From: Comamonas sp. B21-038 | Lineage (GTDB): Bacteria; Pseudomonadota; Gammaproteobacteria; Burkholderiales; Burkholderiaceae_C | Assembly (NCBI RefSeq): GCF_022387135.1 | Contig: NZ_CP092462.1 | Coordinates: 992,001-1,056,000, forward strand | Direction of reading: 5' to 3' | DNA length: 64,000 nt | Part shown: positions 26,756 through 34,585 of the stretch, piece by piece | How positions within the stretch are numbered: position 1 is the stretch's first letter | Layout of the letters: every line of letters begins with the position of its first letter | The notes under the pieces: model-generated | Told to the model about the DNA's origin: nothing | What the model saw: the letters and a program-made list of their open reading frames with translations, nothing else | Databases searched by the model: none | Translations under genes and position numbers: made by a program

Positions 26756-27583
26756 CTATCGCGCCATTCCCGGGTCGTCGTGCAACCAGTCCGGGCTGCG
26801 CAGCAGCGCCTGCCATTGCTGCAGGCTGGGGTGAGACTGCGGCTCGGAGGTGCCCGCTGCCGGCTCTGCGTTCGGCCAGTGCAGTCCGCTGTCGATATGC
26901 AACGGCGCCTGCGTGTAGGGGTGCAGCAAGGACAGCGACCAGGCATGCAGCCACAGCCGCTGCAGGCCCAGGCGCTCGGCCCACCAGCGGTTCAGCGGCC
27001 CCTTGCCATGCGTGGCATCGCCAATGATGGGGTGGGCGATGTGCTTGAGGTGGCGGCGGATCTGGTGGCGGCGCCCGGTGAGTGGCTCGGCCTGCACCAA
27101 GGACAGCCGCGTGCCGGCAAAGCGGCCATCGTAAGCCTCGGGGTGCTCCAGCGTGGCCAGGCGCGCAAAGCGGGTCTGGGCCGGCTGGGCGGGCGCGTCT
27201 TGCGGGGCATCGTCGGGGCGCAGTGCGTGGTCCACCTCCGCATGCAGCGGCGCCCAGCCGCGCACCATGGCCAGGTAGCGCTTGTCCATCTGGTGGTTTT
27301 CAAACTGGCGGCGCGTGCGGCTGGCTGCCTCGGCATGCAGCGCCAGCAGCAGCACGCCGCAGGTGCCCTTATCGAGCCGGTGCAGCGGAAACACATGCTG
27401 GCCCATCTGGTCGCGCAGGGTCTGCACGACAAAGCGCATCTCGCCCGCATCCAGGCCCGTGCGGTGTACCAGCCATCCGGCGGGCTTGTAGATGGCCACC
27501 AGATGCTCGTCGCGCCACAACACGGGCAGGGGGCAGTCCTGGGCATGGGCATGCGCAACAGCAGGGTCGATGGCGAGAGACAT
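26756..27583 (-). CDS. truC: RluA-family pseudouridine synthase, TruC-like
   Basis: This 275-residue protein has the catalytic motif HRLDKGTCGVLLLAL (Asp nucleophile) and the C-terminal TGRRHQIRRHLKHIAHPIIGD characteristic of RluA-family enzymes. The compact size, lack of an S4 domain and HPIIGDATHGKG resemble TruC, which modifies U65 of certain tRNAs. A paralogous rRNA-modifying enzyme cannot be excluded. It ends 57 bases before the MFS start on the same strand. Confidence 0.8.
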   Translation of the reverse strand: MSLAIDPAVAHAHAQDCPLPVLWRDEHLVAIYKPAGWLVHRTGLDAGEMRFVVQTLRDQMGQHVFPLHRLDKGTCGVLLLALHAEAASRTRRQFENHQMDKRYLAMVRGWAPLHAEVDHALRPDDAPQDAPAQPAQTRFARLATLEHPEAYDGRFAGTRLSLVQAEPLTGRRHQIRRHLKHIAHPIIGDATHGKGPLNRWWAERLGLQRLWLHAWSLSLLHPYTQAPLHIDSGLHWPNAEPAAGTSEPQSHPSLQQWQALLRSPDWLHDDPGMAR

Positions 27584-27656
27584 GGGAGCGCGGGGAGGGG
27601 GAAGGTGGAGCGATGGTGCTGGGGTGTTCAGCTATGGATTTTATAGTGGCTGGGTT

Positions 27657-28070
27657 TCAAGACCGGTTTGACCACAGCCCGTACAACAGCATGCCTGCCA
27701 GCATGGCCAAGCTGAAAATCGCTGCGGAACCCAGGCCCGCCGCCGTGCCCACCAGCGCCGGGCCGGGGCAGTAGCCGGCCAGGCCCCAGCCAATGCCAAA
27801 CAGCGCAGAGCCGAACAGCAGCGGGGCATCTATTGTCTGGCGCGCGGGCAATTGCATGGGCGCGCCCAGCAGGCTGCGGCTGCGCCTGCGGGCCAGTGCA
27901 AAACCGGGCAACCCCAGTGCGATTGCGCCGCCCATCACCAGCGCCAATGAAGGGTCCCAGGCGCCGGCAATATCCAGAAAACCCAGCACCTTCTGCGGAT
28001 CGGCCATGCCGGACACGAGCAGGCCCAGGCCAAAGACCAGGCCTGCGAGGGCTGCCATCATGATAGTCAT
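27657..28070 (-). CDS. YeeE/YedE family membrane protein (second copy, C-half)
   Basis: This 137-residue protein starts [21 protein letters not shown] after a GGAGAG ribosome site and has four hydrophobic segments. The motif [10 protein letters not shown] holds a cysteine typical of the C-terminal half of YeeE-type sulfur transporters. In many bacteria the two halves are separate genes (PmpA/PmpB) next to bigR-type regulators and persulfide dioxygenases, as here. It should help move thiosulfate or a reduced sulfur species across the inner membrane. It lies 10 bases after the partner half. Confidence 0.85.
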   Translation of the reverse strand: MTIMMAALAGLVFGLGLLVSGMADPQKVLGFLDIAGAWDPSLALVMGGAIALGLPGFALARRRSRSLLGAPMQLPARQTIDAPLLFGSALFGIGWGLAGYCPGPALVGTAAGLGSAAIFSLAMLAGMLLYGLWSNRS

Positions 28071-28080
28071 CGTTCTCTCC

Positions 28081-28508
28081 TTACAGAACATGGCGCGCCA
28101 CATACACCGTCGCAAAACCGGTGGCCATGAAGACCAAGGTGGCAACCAGGGAGCGCAGCGACAGGCGCGAGAGCCCGCAAACGCCATGCCCACTGGTGCA
28201 GCCCGAGCCCAGGCGCGTGCCAAAGCCCACCAGCAGGCCGGCCAGCACCAGCAGCGGCCAAGCGGCGGGGCTGGCGGCCGCTGGCAGCGGTGCAAACCAC
28301 TGGTAAAGCCAAGAGGCCGCCAGCAAGCCAAGCACAAAGGCCAGGCGCCAGGCGCCGCGCTGGGGGCGCGGTGGCAGCAGCGCGCCCACGATGCCGCTGA
28401 TACCGGCAATGCGGCCGTTGAACAGCACCAGCAGCACGGCAGCCAGGCCAATCAAGGCACCGCCAGCGAGGGCGGTCAGGGCGTAAAGGCAGACAGATCG
28501 ATCGACAT
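28081..28508 (-). pseudogene. YeeE/YedE family membrane protein (first copy), frameshifted near codon 10
   Basis: The gene starts at ATG 28508 with [10 protein letters not shown] and then hits TGA at 28476-28478. One extra C in the CCC run (plus-strand GGG at 28479-28481) would restore a frame reading [20 protein letters not shown] and on through [16 protein letters not shown], the conserved YeeE cysteine motif, to the stop at 28081. Without it, only a TTG at 28455 could start the rest, and that would cut the first helix. This may be a real inactivating deletion, a sequencing or assembly error in a short C run, or a slip site. Confidence 0.75.
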
Positions 28509-28545
28509 AGGAAGGCTTTCTGGAGACGAGGGTGAAGGCGCCGCC

Positions 28546-28869
28546 TCAGGCTGCCGGGCAGTACTGTGCATACAGTGTCTGCAGCAGCGCCAGCAGGCGC
28601 GCATCGGCCACCTGGTAAAAAATGTTCTTGCCCTCGCGCCGGGTGCTGACCGCGTTCTCTCGCCGCAGCACCGCCAGTTGCTGCGACAAGGTCGGTTGCT
28701 GAATGCCCAGCTGTGCCTCCATATCGCTGACGCAGCATTCGCGCTGGCTGAGGTGGCAGAGCAGCAGCAAGCGGTCTTCATTGCCGAGCAGCTTGAGGGC
28801 GGATACGGCATGCTGCGCGGCCTCGCGCATGGCCTCTGGGGAAGGGGCGGCCTTGGTATTTACAGACAT
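28546..28869 (-). CDS. bigR: ArsR-family repressor, BigR/SqrR-like (sulfide/persulfide sensing)
   Basis: A 107-residue winged-helix regulator with the recognition helix QPTLSQQLAVLRR and wing STRREGKNIFYQ. Cysteines at 38 (LLLLCHL) and 104 (QYC near the C-terminus) align with the two cysteines of BigR that form a tetrasulfide or disulfide bond when exposed to reactive sulfur. Extra cysteines lie at 45-46. It heads the minus-strand unit with the YeeE pair and is divergent from the metallo-hydrolase gene, the classic bigR arrangement. Known BigR represses this type of operon. Confidence 0.85.
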   Translation of the reverse strand: MSVNTKAAPSPEAMREAAQHAVSALKLLGNEDRLLLLCHLSQRECCVSDMEAQLGIQQPTLSQQLAVLRRENAVSTRREGKNIFYQVADARLLALLQTLYAQYCPAA

Positions 28870-28917
28870 GGGCAGAAGACTTGGTACAGCGGGCTTGCCG
28901 AACAGGGTGGTTTTTAT

Positions 28918-28933
28918 TATATTAAAAGATATA
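28918..28933. promoter_or_regulatory. AT-rich dyad between bigR and the hydrolase (candidate BigR operator)
   Basis: TATAT (28918-28922) and ATATA (28929-28933) flank TAAAAG in a very AT-rich stretch (28911-28940) of an otherwise GC-rich genome. BigR-type repressors bind AT-rich palindromes placed over divergent promoters, so this is the likely operator. Binding itself is inferred. Confidence 0.6.
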
Positions 28934-28958
28934 TTGTTTTGTGTGAATGTGTTTGACC

Positions 28959-29867
28959 ATGCACTCTGCCACTTCTTTTGGTGTTCAGGCCTTTTTTGAC
29001 GCAGTGACCGGCACCGTCAGCTATGTGCTGCACGATGCGGCCAGCCGTGAGGCCGCCGTCATCGACCCGGTCTGGGACTTTGATGCGAAGAGTGGCCGTA
29101 CCAGCACGGCATCGGCCCAGCGCCTTGCTGACTACCTGGATGCCGAGCAATTGACCTTGCGCTGGGTGCTGGAAACCCATGCGCATGCCGACCACCTGTC
29201 TGCCGCGCAGTGGCTGCGCACACGAATGCCCGCAGGGGCAGTGCGCATCGCCGCGCCGGTGGTCATTGGCCGTCAGATCACGCAGGTGCAGAAGGTATTT
29301 GGCGGTATCTATGGCATGGAAGACTGCATTGCCCCGCAAGGCGCTGACTTTGACTGCCTGCTCAGCGATGGCGATGTGCTGGCGCTGGGCGCAACCCGCA
29401 TCCGCGCGCTCGGTGTGCCTGGCCATACCCCGGCGGACCTGGCCTATGCGGTAGAGGCTGCAGGTGCAGTGGCCGCCATTTTTGTGGGCGATACCTTGTT
29501 CATGCCCGATGTGGGCACTGCGCGCTGTGACTTTCCCGGCGGTGATGCGCGTGCGCTTTACCAGTCCATTGGCCGGCTGCTGGCGCATCCGCCGCAAACG
29601 ACTCTGTATGTTTGCCATGATTACCCGCCTGCCGGCCGTGCCGCTGCCTGGTGCAGCACGGTGGCCGAGCAGCGTGCGCACAACATCCATGTGCACGATG
29701 GCGTGGATGAGGCGGCCTTTGTGGCGATGCGCGAGGCGCGCGATGCAACCCTGGCGATGCCGCAGCTGATGCTGCCCTCGGTGCAAGTCAATATCCGCGC
29801 AGGCCGCCTGCCCGATGCCGATGCACAGGGCCGGCGTTTTCTCAAGCTGCCGGTCGATGCGCTCTGA
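28959..29867 (+). CDS. MBL-fold hydrolase, persulfide dioxygenase-like (Blh)
   Basis: A 302-residue metallo-beta-lactamase-fold protein with HAHADHL (His74, His76, Asp78, His79 counted from ATG 28959). It begins with a family-like VQAFFDAVTGTVSYVL and has IDPVWDFDAKSGRTST, typical of the Blh/ETHE1 group that oxidises glutathione persulfide to sulfite. An in-frame ATG at 28947 would add four residues. Divergent pairing with the bigR-like gene and YeeE genes supports a role in sulfide detoxification. The fused rhodanese seen in some homologues is absent. Confidence 0.87.
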   Translation: MHSATSFGVQAFFDAVTGTVSYVLHDAASREAAVIDPVWDFDAKSGRTSTASAQRLADYLDAEQLTLRWVLETHAHADHLSAAQWLRTRMPAGAVRIAAPVVIGRQITQVQKVFGGIYGMEDCIAPQGADFDCLLSDGDVLALGATRIRALGVPGHTPADLAYAVEAAGAVAAIFVGDTLFMPDVGTARCDFPGGDARALYQSIGRLLAHPPQTTLYVCHDYPPAGRAAAWCSTVAEQRAHNIHVHDGVDEAAFVAMREARDATLAMPQLMLPSVQVNIRAGRLPDADAQGRRFLKLPVDAL

Positions 29868-29887
29868 GGGGGCAGTGGCGTCCGGTC

Positions 29888-31168
29888 TTAGCGGCCCGCA
29901 GACTGGTATTGCGCATCTTCGAAGCGGTTCACCTTCCACAGGCTGGGAAAGAGCCGCGTCCACAACGCCACCACCGCCAGCGAGCACAGACCACCCGCCA
30001 CCGCAGCGGGCACGGCGCCCAGCAGGGCGGCGCTGCTGCCAGCGCGGAATTCGCCCAGCTCATTGGACGAGCCGATGAACAGCATGTTGACCGCGTTGAC
30101 CCGGCCGCGCATGTTGTCGGGTGTGGCAAATTGCAGCAGCGAGCCGCGCACATAGACGCTGACCATGTCCGCAGCGCCGGCGATGGCCAGCGCCAGGCAG
30201 GACAGCCACAGCCAGTGCGACAGCGAGAACACCAGGTTGGCGATGCCAAACACGGCCACCGCCAGCATCATGCGGCGGCCCACGTGGGTGCCAAAGGGGC
30301 GGCTGCTCAGGTAAAGGCCTGCACAAACTTCGCCGATGGCCATGGCGCTGCGCAGCAGGCCCAGGCCCTCGGGGCCGGTGTGCAGCACCTCATGGGCATA
30401 AATGGGCAGCAGTGCCACCACGCCGCCCAGCAGCACAGCGAACAGGTCGAGCGAGATGGTGCCCAGCACCATGGGGCGGCCAAAGATAAAGCGGATGCCC
30501 GCGCCAAAGCGCTGCCAGATCGTGTCGCGTGCAGCGCCCGGCTCGGTGGCGGCCTTGGGTGCCGCATACAGCACCTTGACGCGCAGCAGCAGCCCGGTGC
30601 CGATCGCAAATGCGAGCATGCAGACGCCATAGGTCCACACCGCCCCGCCAGCCGCATACAAAAACCCGCCCAGCATCGGCGCGCCAATGGCCGAGCAGCG
30701 CATCACCACGCTGTTGGTGGCGATGGCCTTGGGCAACAGCGCCATCGGCACCAATTGCGGCAACAGGCTTTGCAGCGCCGGGCCCGAGAAGGCCCGTGTG
30801 GCGCCATACAGTACCAGCACCGCATAGATGCCGGCCACCCCTGCGTTGCCATGGCCCGACAGCCACAGCAGCAGCGCGCTGCAGACACTGCCCAGCGCCC
30901 AGCTGGTGGCCAGCACCTTCTTGCGCGGCAGCCGGTCAATCAGCTCGCCTGCAGGCAAGAGCAGCAGCAGCATCGGAATGAACTGCGCCAGGCCGACAAA
31001 GGCGAGCGCCATGGGGTTGCGCGTGAGGTCATAGACCTGCCAGGCCACGACCACGGCCTGGATCTGGGTGGCGCCGACAGCGAAGACCCGCGCTATCAAA
31101 AAAATAAGAAAGCCGCTGTGCTGGTCGCGCAGCAGCGGCGGAGGGGCAGGGTGAGTGGTCGCTGGCAT
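29888..31168 (-). CDS. MFS transporter (MFS_3 / EntS-like)
   Basis: This 426-residue permease has about twelve hydrophobic segments. It begins MPATTHPAPPPLLRDQHSGF, and the helix 1-2 region ARVFAVGATQIQAVVVAWQVYDLTRNPMALAFVGLAQ is split by motifs typical of the EntS-type exporters. Loop motif A reads GELIDRLPRKKV. The longer reading from 31354 runs through a palindrome and is not supported. The substrate is unknown. It converges with the persulfide dioxygenase-like gene and shares no operon with it. Confidence 0.85.
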   Translation of the reverse strand: MPATTHPAPPPLLRDQHSGFLIFLIARVFAVGATQIQAVVVAWQVYDLTRNPMALAFVGLAQFIPMLLLLLPAGELIDRLPRKKVLATSWALGSVCSALLLWLSGHGNAGVAGIYAVLVLYGATRAFSGPALQSLLPQLVPMALLPKAIATNSVVMRCSAIGAPMLGGFLYAAGGAVWTYGVCMLAFAIGTGLLLRVKVLYAAPKAATEPGAARDTIWQRFGAGIRFIFGRPMVLGTISLDLFAVLLGGVVALLPIYAHEVLHTGPEGLGLLRSAMAIGEVCAGLYLSSRPFGTHVGRRMMLAVAVFGIANLVFSLSHWLWLSCLALAIAGAADMVSVYVRGSLLQFATPDNMRGRVNAVNMLFIGSSNELGEFRAGSSAALLGAVPAAVAGGLCSLAVVALWTRLFPSLWKVNRFEDAQYQSAGR

Positions 31169-31251
31169 GGAGTGGGGCGCAGCCTGCAGAGATACAGCTG
31201 CTGCAACCGCTGAGTGGCTATAGGTGTTTGTGGCGCCATTCTGCCATGCCT

Positions 31252-31277
31252 GCCCAACTCTTATATAAGAGTTGGGC
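31252..31277. repeat. perfect 26-bp palindrome upstream of the MFS gene
   Basis: The two 13-base arms, GCCCAACTCTTAT and its exact complement, meet without a spacer around TTATATAA. It lies 84 bases upstream of the MFS start. No T-tract follows on either side, so it looks more like a protein-binding site than a terminator. Confidence 0.7.
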
Positions 31278-31378
31278 TTATCCATGCGGCAAGCAGGCCA
31301 TGCCCAAAAGCGGGGCATGGATGTGCGGGCGTTGTGGTGCAGGCATCGCGCCAATCAATGCGGCCTGCAAAAACCAAA

Positions 31379-31409
31379 CCCCCAGTCACCGCTGTTGGGC
31401 GACTGGGGG
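31379..31409 (-). terminator. intrinsic terminator of the META/DUF4377 lipoprotein gene
   Basis: A 9-bp stem CCCCCAGTC / GACTGGGGG lies about 110 bases beyond the stop. On the minus strand it is followed by a T-rich tail (TTTGGTTTTTG). Confidence 0.6.
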
Positions 31410-31518
31410 CGGGGGATGAAGATGGAGCTTGACGCTTTCAACCTGCGATAGCTGCGGGCTGCCAAACCTCCATGTCAGGTGAGTAAGCGAGCGCTGTCAG
31501 CAGCACTCGCTTGCCCCA

Positions 31519-32355
31519 TCAGGGGGCCTTGGCGGTCTCGACGGTCATGTCCAGCACGTAGGCGTAGCGCGAGGCATCGGCAGGCGGGTTGGCAATGGTG
31601 TAGCGCTTCACACGCAGCACATTGCTGTAGCCGGGTTCGTGTTGGTAGCCTTCGATGTTGCCGTAGAAATGCTGCCAATCGCCGGCCACGGTTTTGCGGC
31701 CATTGCTGTCATAACGCAGCTCGCGCACCTGCAGGCATTGCACGCCCTTGGCAACGCCGTGGTTGCATGGCTTGGTCTGGGGGCCGACTTCGTAGAACAT
31801 GGTCTCACCCGCGCCACCATATTTGGTTTCGTTGGTGGGCACCGACTTCAACAGCCAGCGGCTGCCATCGTTGAACTGCAGGGTCAGGCGCGGTGCGTTG
31901 TTGTCCTGGCTGATGCGCAGGCTCTCGGCGCGCGTGATCTGTGCGCTCACCGCTTGCTCCAGCTGCATCAGGGGTGGCTCGCAGGCCATCATTGTGCCGA
32001 TCGGGTTGGTGATGCTGATCTTGTCGCCATCGAGCTGGTAGCCAGCGCCCATGACATTGCAGAGGTTGCCAATGCTCACGCGGTGCGCCGTCTTGGCATC
32101 GCCGCTGAAGCCCAGGCGCAGCACCTTCTTCGGTGCCAATGCGGTGAAGGCAGGCAGTGGGCGGCCGGATTGGTCTTCGGCACGCTCCAGATCCCAGTGG
32201 TAGGCCTGCAGGGTCTTTTCAGCGGAGGATGCGTTCATGGCGGGTGCGGTGCTGCCTGGGGCAGGTGCCGCAGGCGTGGACGATGGGTTGCTGCTGCAGG
32301 CGGCCAGGGCCATGGCAGCCGCGGCGCTGAGGCTCATCAGTTTCCAACGTTGCAT
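31519..32355 (-). CDS. lipoprotein with META and DUF4377 domains
   Basis: This 278-residue protein has a lipoprotein signal (LSAAAAMALAACSS, lipobox AAC near residue 20). The first domain (about 50-155) is META-like, and its AYHWDLERAED opening is typical of the HslJ group. The second (about 180-278), with VRELRYDSNGRKTVAGDWQH and later NVLRVKRY, fits DUF4377. It is likely anchored to the outer membrane on the periplasmic side. META proteins are linked to heat and antibiotic stress, but the function is uncertain. It is monocistronic. Confidence 0.82.
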   Translation of the reverse strand: MQRWKLMSLSAAAAMALAACSSNPSSTPAAPAPGSTAPAMNASSAEKTLQAYHWDLERAEDQSGRPLPAFTALAPKKVLRLGFSGDAKTAHRVSIGNLCNVMGAGYQLDGDKISITNPIGTMMACEPPLMQLEQAVSAQITRAESLRISQDNNAPRLTLQFNDGSRWLLKSVPTNETKYGGAGETMFYEVGPQTKPCNHGVAKGVQCLQVRELRYDSNGRKTVAGDWQHFYGNIEGYQHEPGYSNVLRVKRYTIANPPADASRYAYVLDMTVETAKAP

Positions 32356-32643
32356 ATGAAGTTTTCCTTATTAGAGGCAGCGCACTGGGCGCGCGCTGCA
32401 GTGGGTGAACGCAAACCTTGAACGTGTTTACGATCTCAGCTTGCTATCGTAGAGGCTGCCTGCAGGCGCGGATGTAGGCCAAGCTTGTCGCTTGGCAGCC
32501 AGTCCATGCGGGCTGTCGCAGCCGTGTCTGCCTAAAACTTAGGCGCATGAAAAATATCCAAGCCAGTCAATGGGTTGCCATCTTGTCCAGAGCCTTGTCC
32601 ACATGCTGACCCACAGATATCTGGGATAACCACAGGCGGGCTG
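32356..32643. other. intergenic region upstream of the lipoprotein
   Basis: A 288-base gap. It contains the promoter side of the lipoprotein gene and the 10-bp palindrome CAGATATCTG near 32612-32621. I see no gene, RNA or strong terminator. Confidence 0.4.
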
Positions 32644-33546
32644 TCAGGCCGTCAGGAAGAGCGCAGGGTCGACCATGCTGCGGTTGAGCATCACACCCCA
32701 GTGCAGGTGCGGGCCGGTCACCCGGCCGGTCGCGCCGACCTTGCCAATGACTTCGCCGGCTCGTACGCTCTGGCCCACGGTCACCTGGGTGGCGCTCAGG
32801 TGGCAGTACATGGTCAGAAAGCCGCCCCCGTGGTCCATCCAGATGGTGTGGCCGTTGAAGAAGTAGTCGCCCACATCGATGATCTTGCCATCGATGGGCG
32901 CCTTGACCGGCGTGCCGGTGGCCGCTGCGATGTCCATGCCGCTGTGCGGATTGCGTGACTGGCCATTGAACACCCGGCGCAGCCCGAAGGAGCTCGAGCG
33001 CCGGCCGGGCACCGGCACCGGCAGTTGCATCTGCGCGGGCAGCGGCGTGCTGAACGTGGCCATCACCGTTTGTTGGTGGTCACGTTCGCGCTCATAGCGG
33101 GCATTGTCGGCGGCAGACAGGTCGACCGTCTTGGGGGCAACCTTCAGGCGCTGCTCGCTGTATTTCTTGTCGCGCACGGTGTAGGCGATGCTGCGTGGCC
33201 CGCTGGCCGTTTGCAGCTTGATCTCTGCTGGGCCCGTGGGGGCCGACAGCGGTATGCCGACGAGCGCCGTCCACTCGATGGCATCGCCCAGCACCAGCAG
33301 CGGAATATCGCCTGCATAGGCCTGCGGCCGCTCAGCCGCAGGGCCCAGCGACAGGCGCGTCACACCCCCGGGAACGCGGGAGTCGGCAGGCCAGCCATCG
33401 GTTGCCGCAGCCTGTGCGCTGGGCAGCCAGGGCAACAGCGCCAGGCCACTGCCGGCCTGCAGCAAAAGGCGGCGCTGCAGGCGCGGTGACTCGGTAGGGC
33501 GGGCAGGTTCTGGCATGGGCATCGGTGTTGTTCTAGGTGGTGGCAT
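32644..33546 (-). CDS. M23 family metallopeptidase (LytM domain)
   Basis: A 300-residue secreted zinc peptidase that should cut peptidoglycan cross-bridges. It has a signal region LQRRLLLQAGSGLALLPWLPSAQA with a twin-arginine-like start, an N-terminal beta-rich domain (about 50-180), and a LytM domain with NPHSGMDIAA (His/Asp ligands) and GPHLHWG near the C-terminus. All zinc and catalytic residues are present, so it is probably active rather than an EnvC/NlpD-type activator. The start may instead be an ATG eight codons downstream. Confidence 0.88.
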   Translation of the reverse strand: MPPPRTTPMPMPEPARPTESPRLQRRLLLQAGSGLALLPWLPSAQAAATDGWPADSRVPGGVTRLSLGPAAERPQAYAGDIPLLVLGDAIEWTALVGIPLSAPTGPAEIKLQTASGPRSIAYTVRDKKYSEQRLKVAPKTVDLSAADNARYERERDHQQTVMATFSTPLPAQMQLPVPVPGRRSSSFGLRRVFNGQSRNPHSGMDIAAATGTPVKAPIDGKIIDVGDYFFNGHTIWMDHGGGFLTMYCHLSATQVTVGQSVRAGEVIGKVGATGRVTGPHLHWGVMLNRSMVDPALFLTA

Positions 33547-33803
33547 GTGCTTTTAAAAGCATAGCGCGTTGTGCTTTTCCATCCTGGGCAAATGCCGCGC
33601 ATAATATGCAAAATTTGGTAAACCAGAGCGCCGCTATAAGCGCCCTGGGACACGGCTGGTAGCATGCCGCTTTGCCCTTCGCACCGGGCGTGCTATACAG
33701 ACGTTGGCTGACAGGCTGCACCGGCTCTATCCATTACAGTGGTGCGCTTGGGCCTGTCTGTGTCATCCAGGTCATCATGTTGTTTCGGGAGTTCGTTTCG
33801 TTC

Positions 33804-34454
33804 ATGTTGGGCAAGCATTCAGACCTACTTTTACTTGCTGCATCCACCCGCTGCAAACTTCAACGCCCTTTGGCGGGCTGGTCGTTGGTGGCGGCACTGG
33901 CGCTCGCGGTCTCGGGTTGTGGCAGCCTCGACCGCGACACCGACAGCCATCGCTACAACGTCGTAGCCCACGAAACCTTCGGATCGTCGTCCACCTATTC
34001 GCGCCTTTTTGATGCGCCGCCCGAGCGGGCCTGCGAGGCCGCCCGCCGTGCGCTGCTGAGCCAGGGCTACCTGATCAACGTGGCCAAGGGCAAAGAGGTG
34101 GAGGGGCAGAAGAGCTTCCAGCCCGCCACGGACAACCACCAGATCATCACCATTCGCGTGGTCTGCGCAGCCGACAGCAAGGACGGCAAGGTGACCCTGG
34201 GCTTTGTGTCGGCGCTCAAGGACACCTACAACCTCAAGAAGAGCAGCAACTCTGCCAGCGTGGGAGTCGGCGCCCTGGGTTCGCTGTCGCTGCCTTTTTC
34301 CGCCGGCAACGATTCGATGGTGAAGGTGGCCAGCGAGACCGTGAGCTCAGCCACCTTCTACGACAGTTTTTTTGACCTGATCAAATCCTACCTGCGCCAA
34401 GACGATGAATTGCGCCAGCAAAGCCTGACCGGCGACGAAGAGTTCGTCGAGTAA
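33804..34454 (+). CDS. lipoprotein, DUF2242 family
   Basis: This 216-residue protein has a signal with lipobox LALAVSGCGS, so it should be a lipoprotein. The mature part (about 45-200) holds the conserved block FDAPPERACEAARRALLSQGY and matches DUF2242, found mainly in betaproteobacteria with no known role. The ATG at 33804 follows GGGAG at a suitable distance; ATG 33777 is also possible and would lengthen the signal by nine residues. A strong bidirectional terminator follows. Confidence 0.78.
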   Translation: MLGKHSDLLLLAASTRCKLQRPLAGWSLVAALALAVSGCGSLDRDTDSHRYNVVAHETFGSSSTYSRLFDAPPERACEAARRALLSQGYLINVAKGKEVEGQKSFQPATDNHQIITIRVVCAADSKDGKVTLGFVSALKDTYNLKKSSNSASVGVGALGSLSLPFSAGNDSMVKVASETVSSATFYDSFFDLIKSYLRQDDELRQQSLTGDEEFVE

Positions 34455-34493
34455 TCCGGCGCAGCGGCCGGTGTGCCGCGTCGCCAAAGCAGC

Positions 34494-34539
34494 AAAAAGA
34501 CAAGCCCGCCATCGTGGAAGATGGCGGGCTTGTCTTTTT
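34494..34539. terminator. bidirectional intrinsic terminator
   Basis: A 20-bp perfect stem (34494-34513 with 34520-34539) and a 6-base loop with an A-run on one side and a T-run on the other separate the convergent DUF2242 and DUF945 genes. Confidence 0.95.
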
Positions 34540-34585
34540 GCAGTGGCCATTGCTGGCCTCGCTGATTTTCGCCGTTTGCCGCCGC

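Larger units (their letters stand above)
31169..31518. other. intergenic region with three inverted repeats
   Basis: A 350-base gap between the MFS start and the lipoprotein stop. It holds a perfect 26-bp palindrome (31252-31277), an 8-bp stem hairpin CCATGCCC/GGGCATGG (31298-31305, 31313-31320) and a 9-bp stem near 31379-31409 that is probably the terminator of the lipoprotein gene. No gene is apparent. Confidence 0.6.

Noticed and set aside
31092..31113. GCTATC-AAAAAAATAA-like element
   Set aside because: It resembles the dispersed intergenic elements but lies inside the coding sequence of an MFS helix (FLIFLIA), where the codons explain it.
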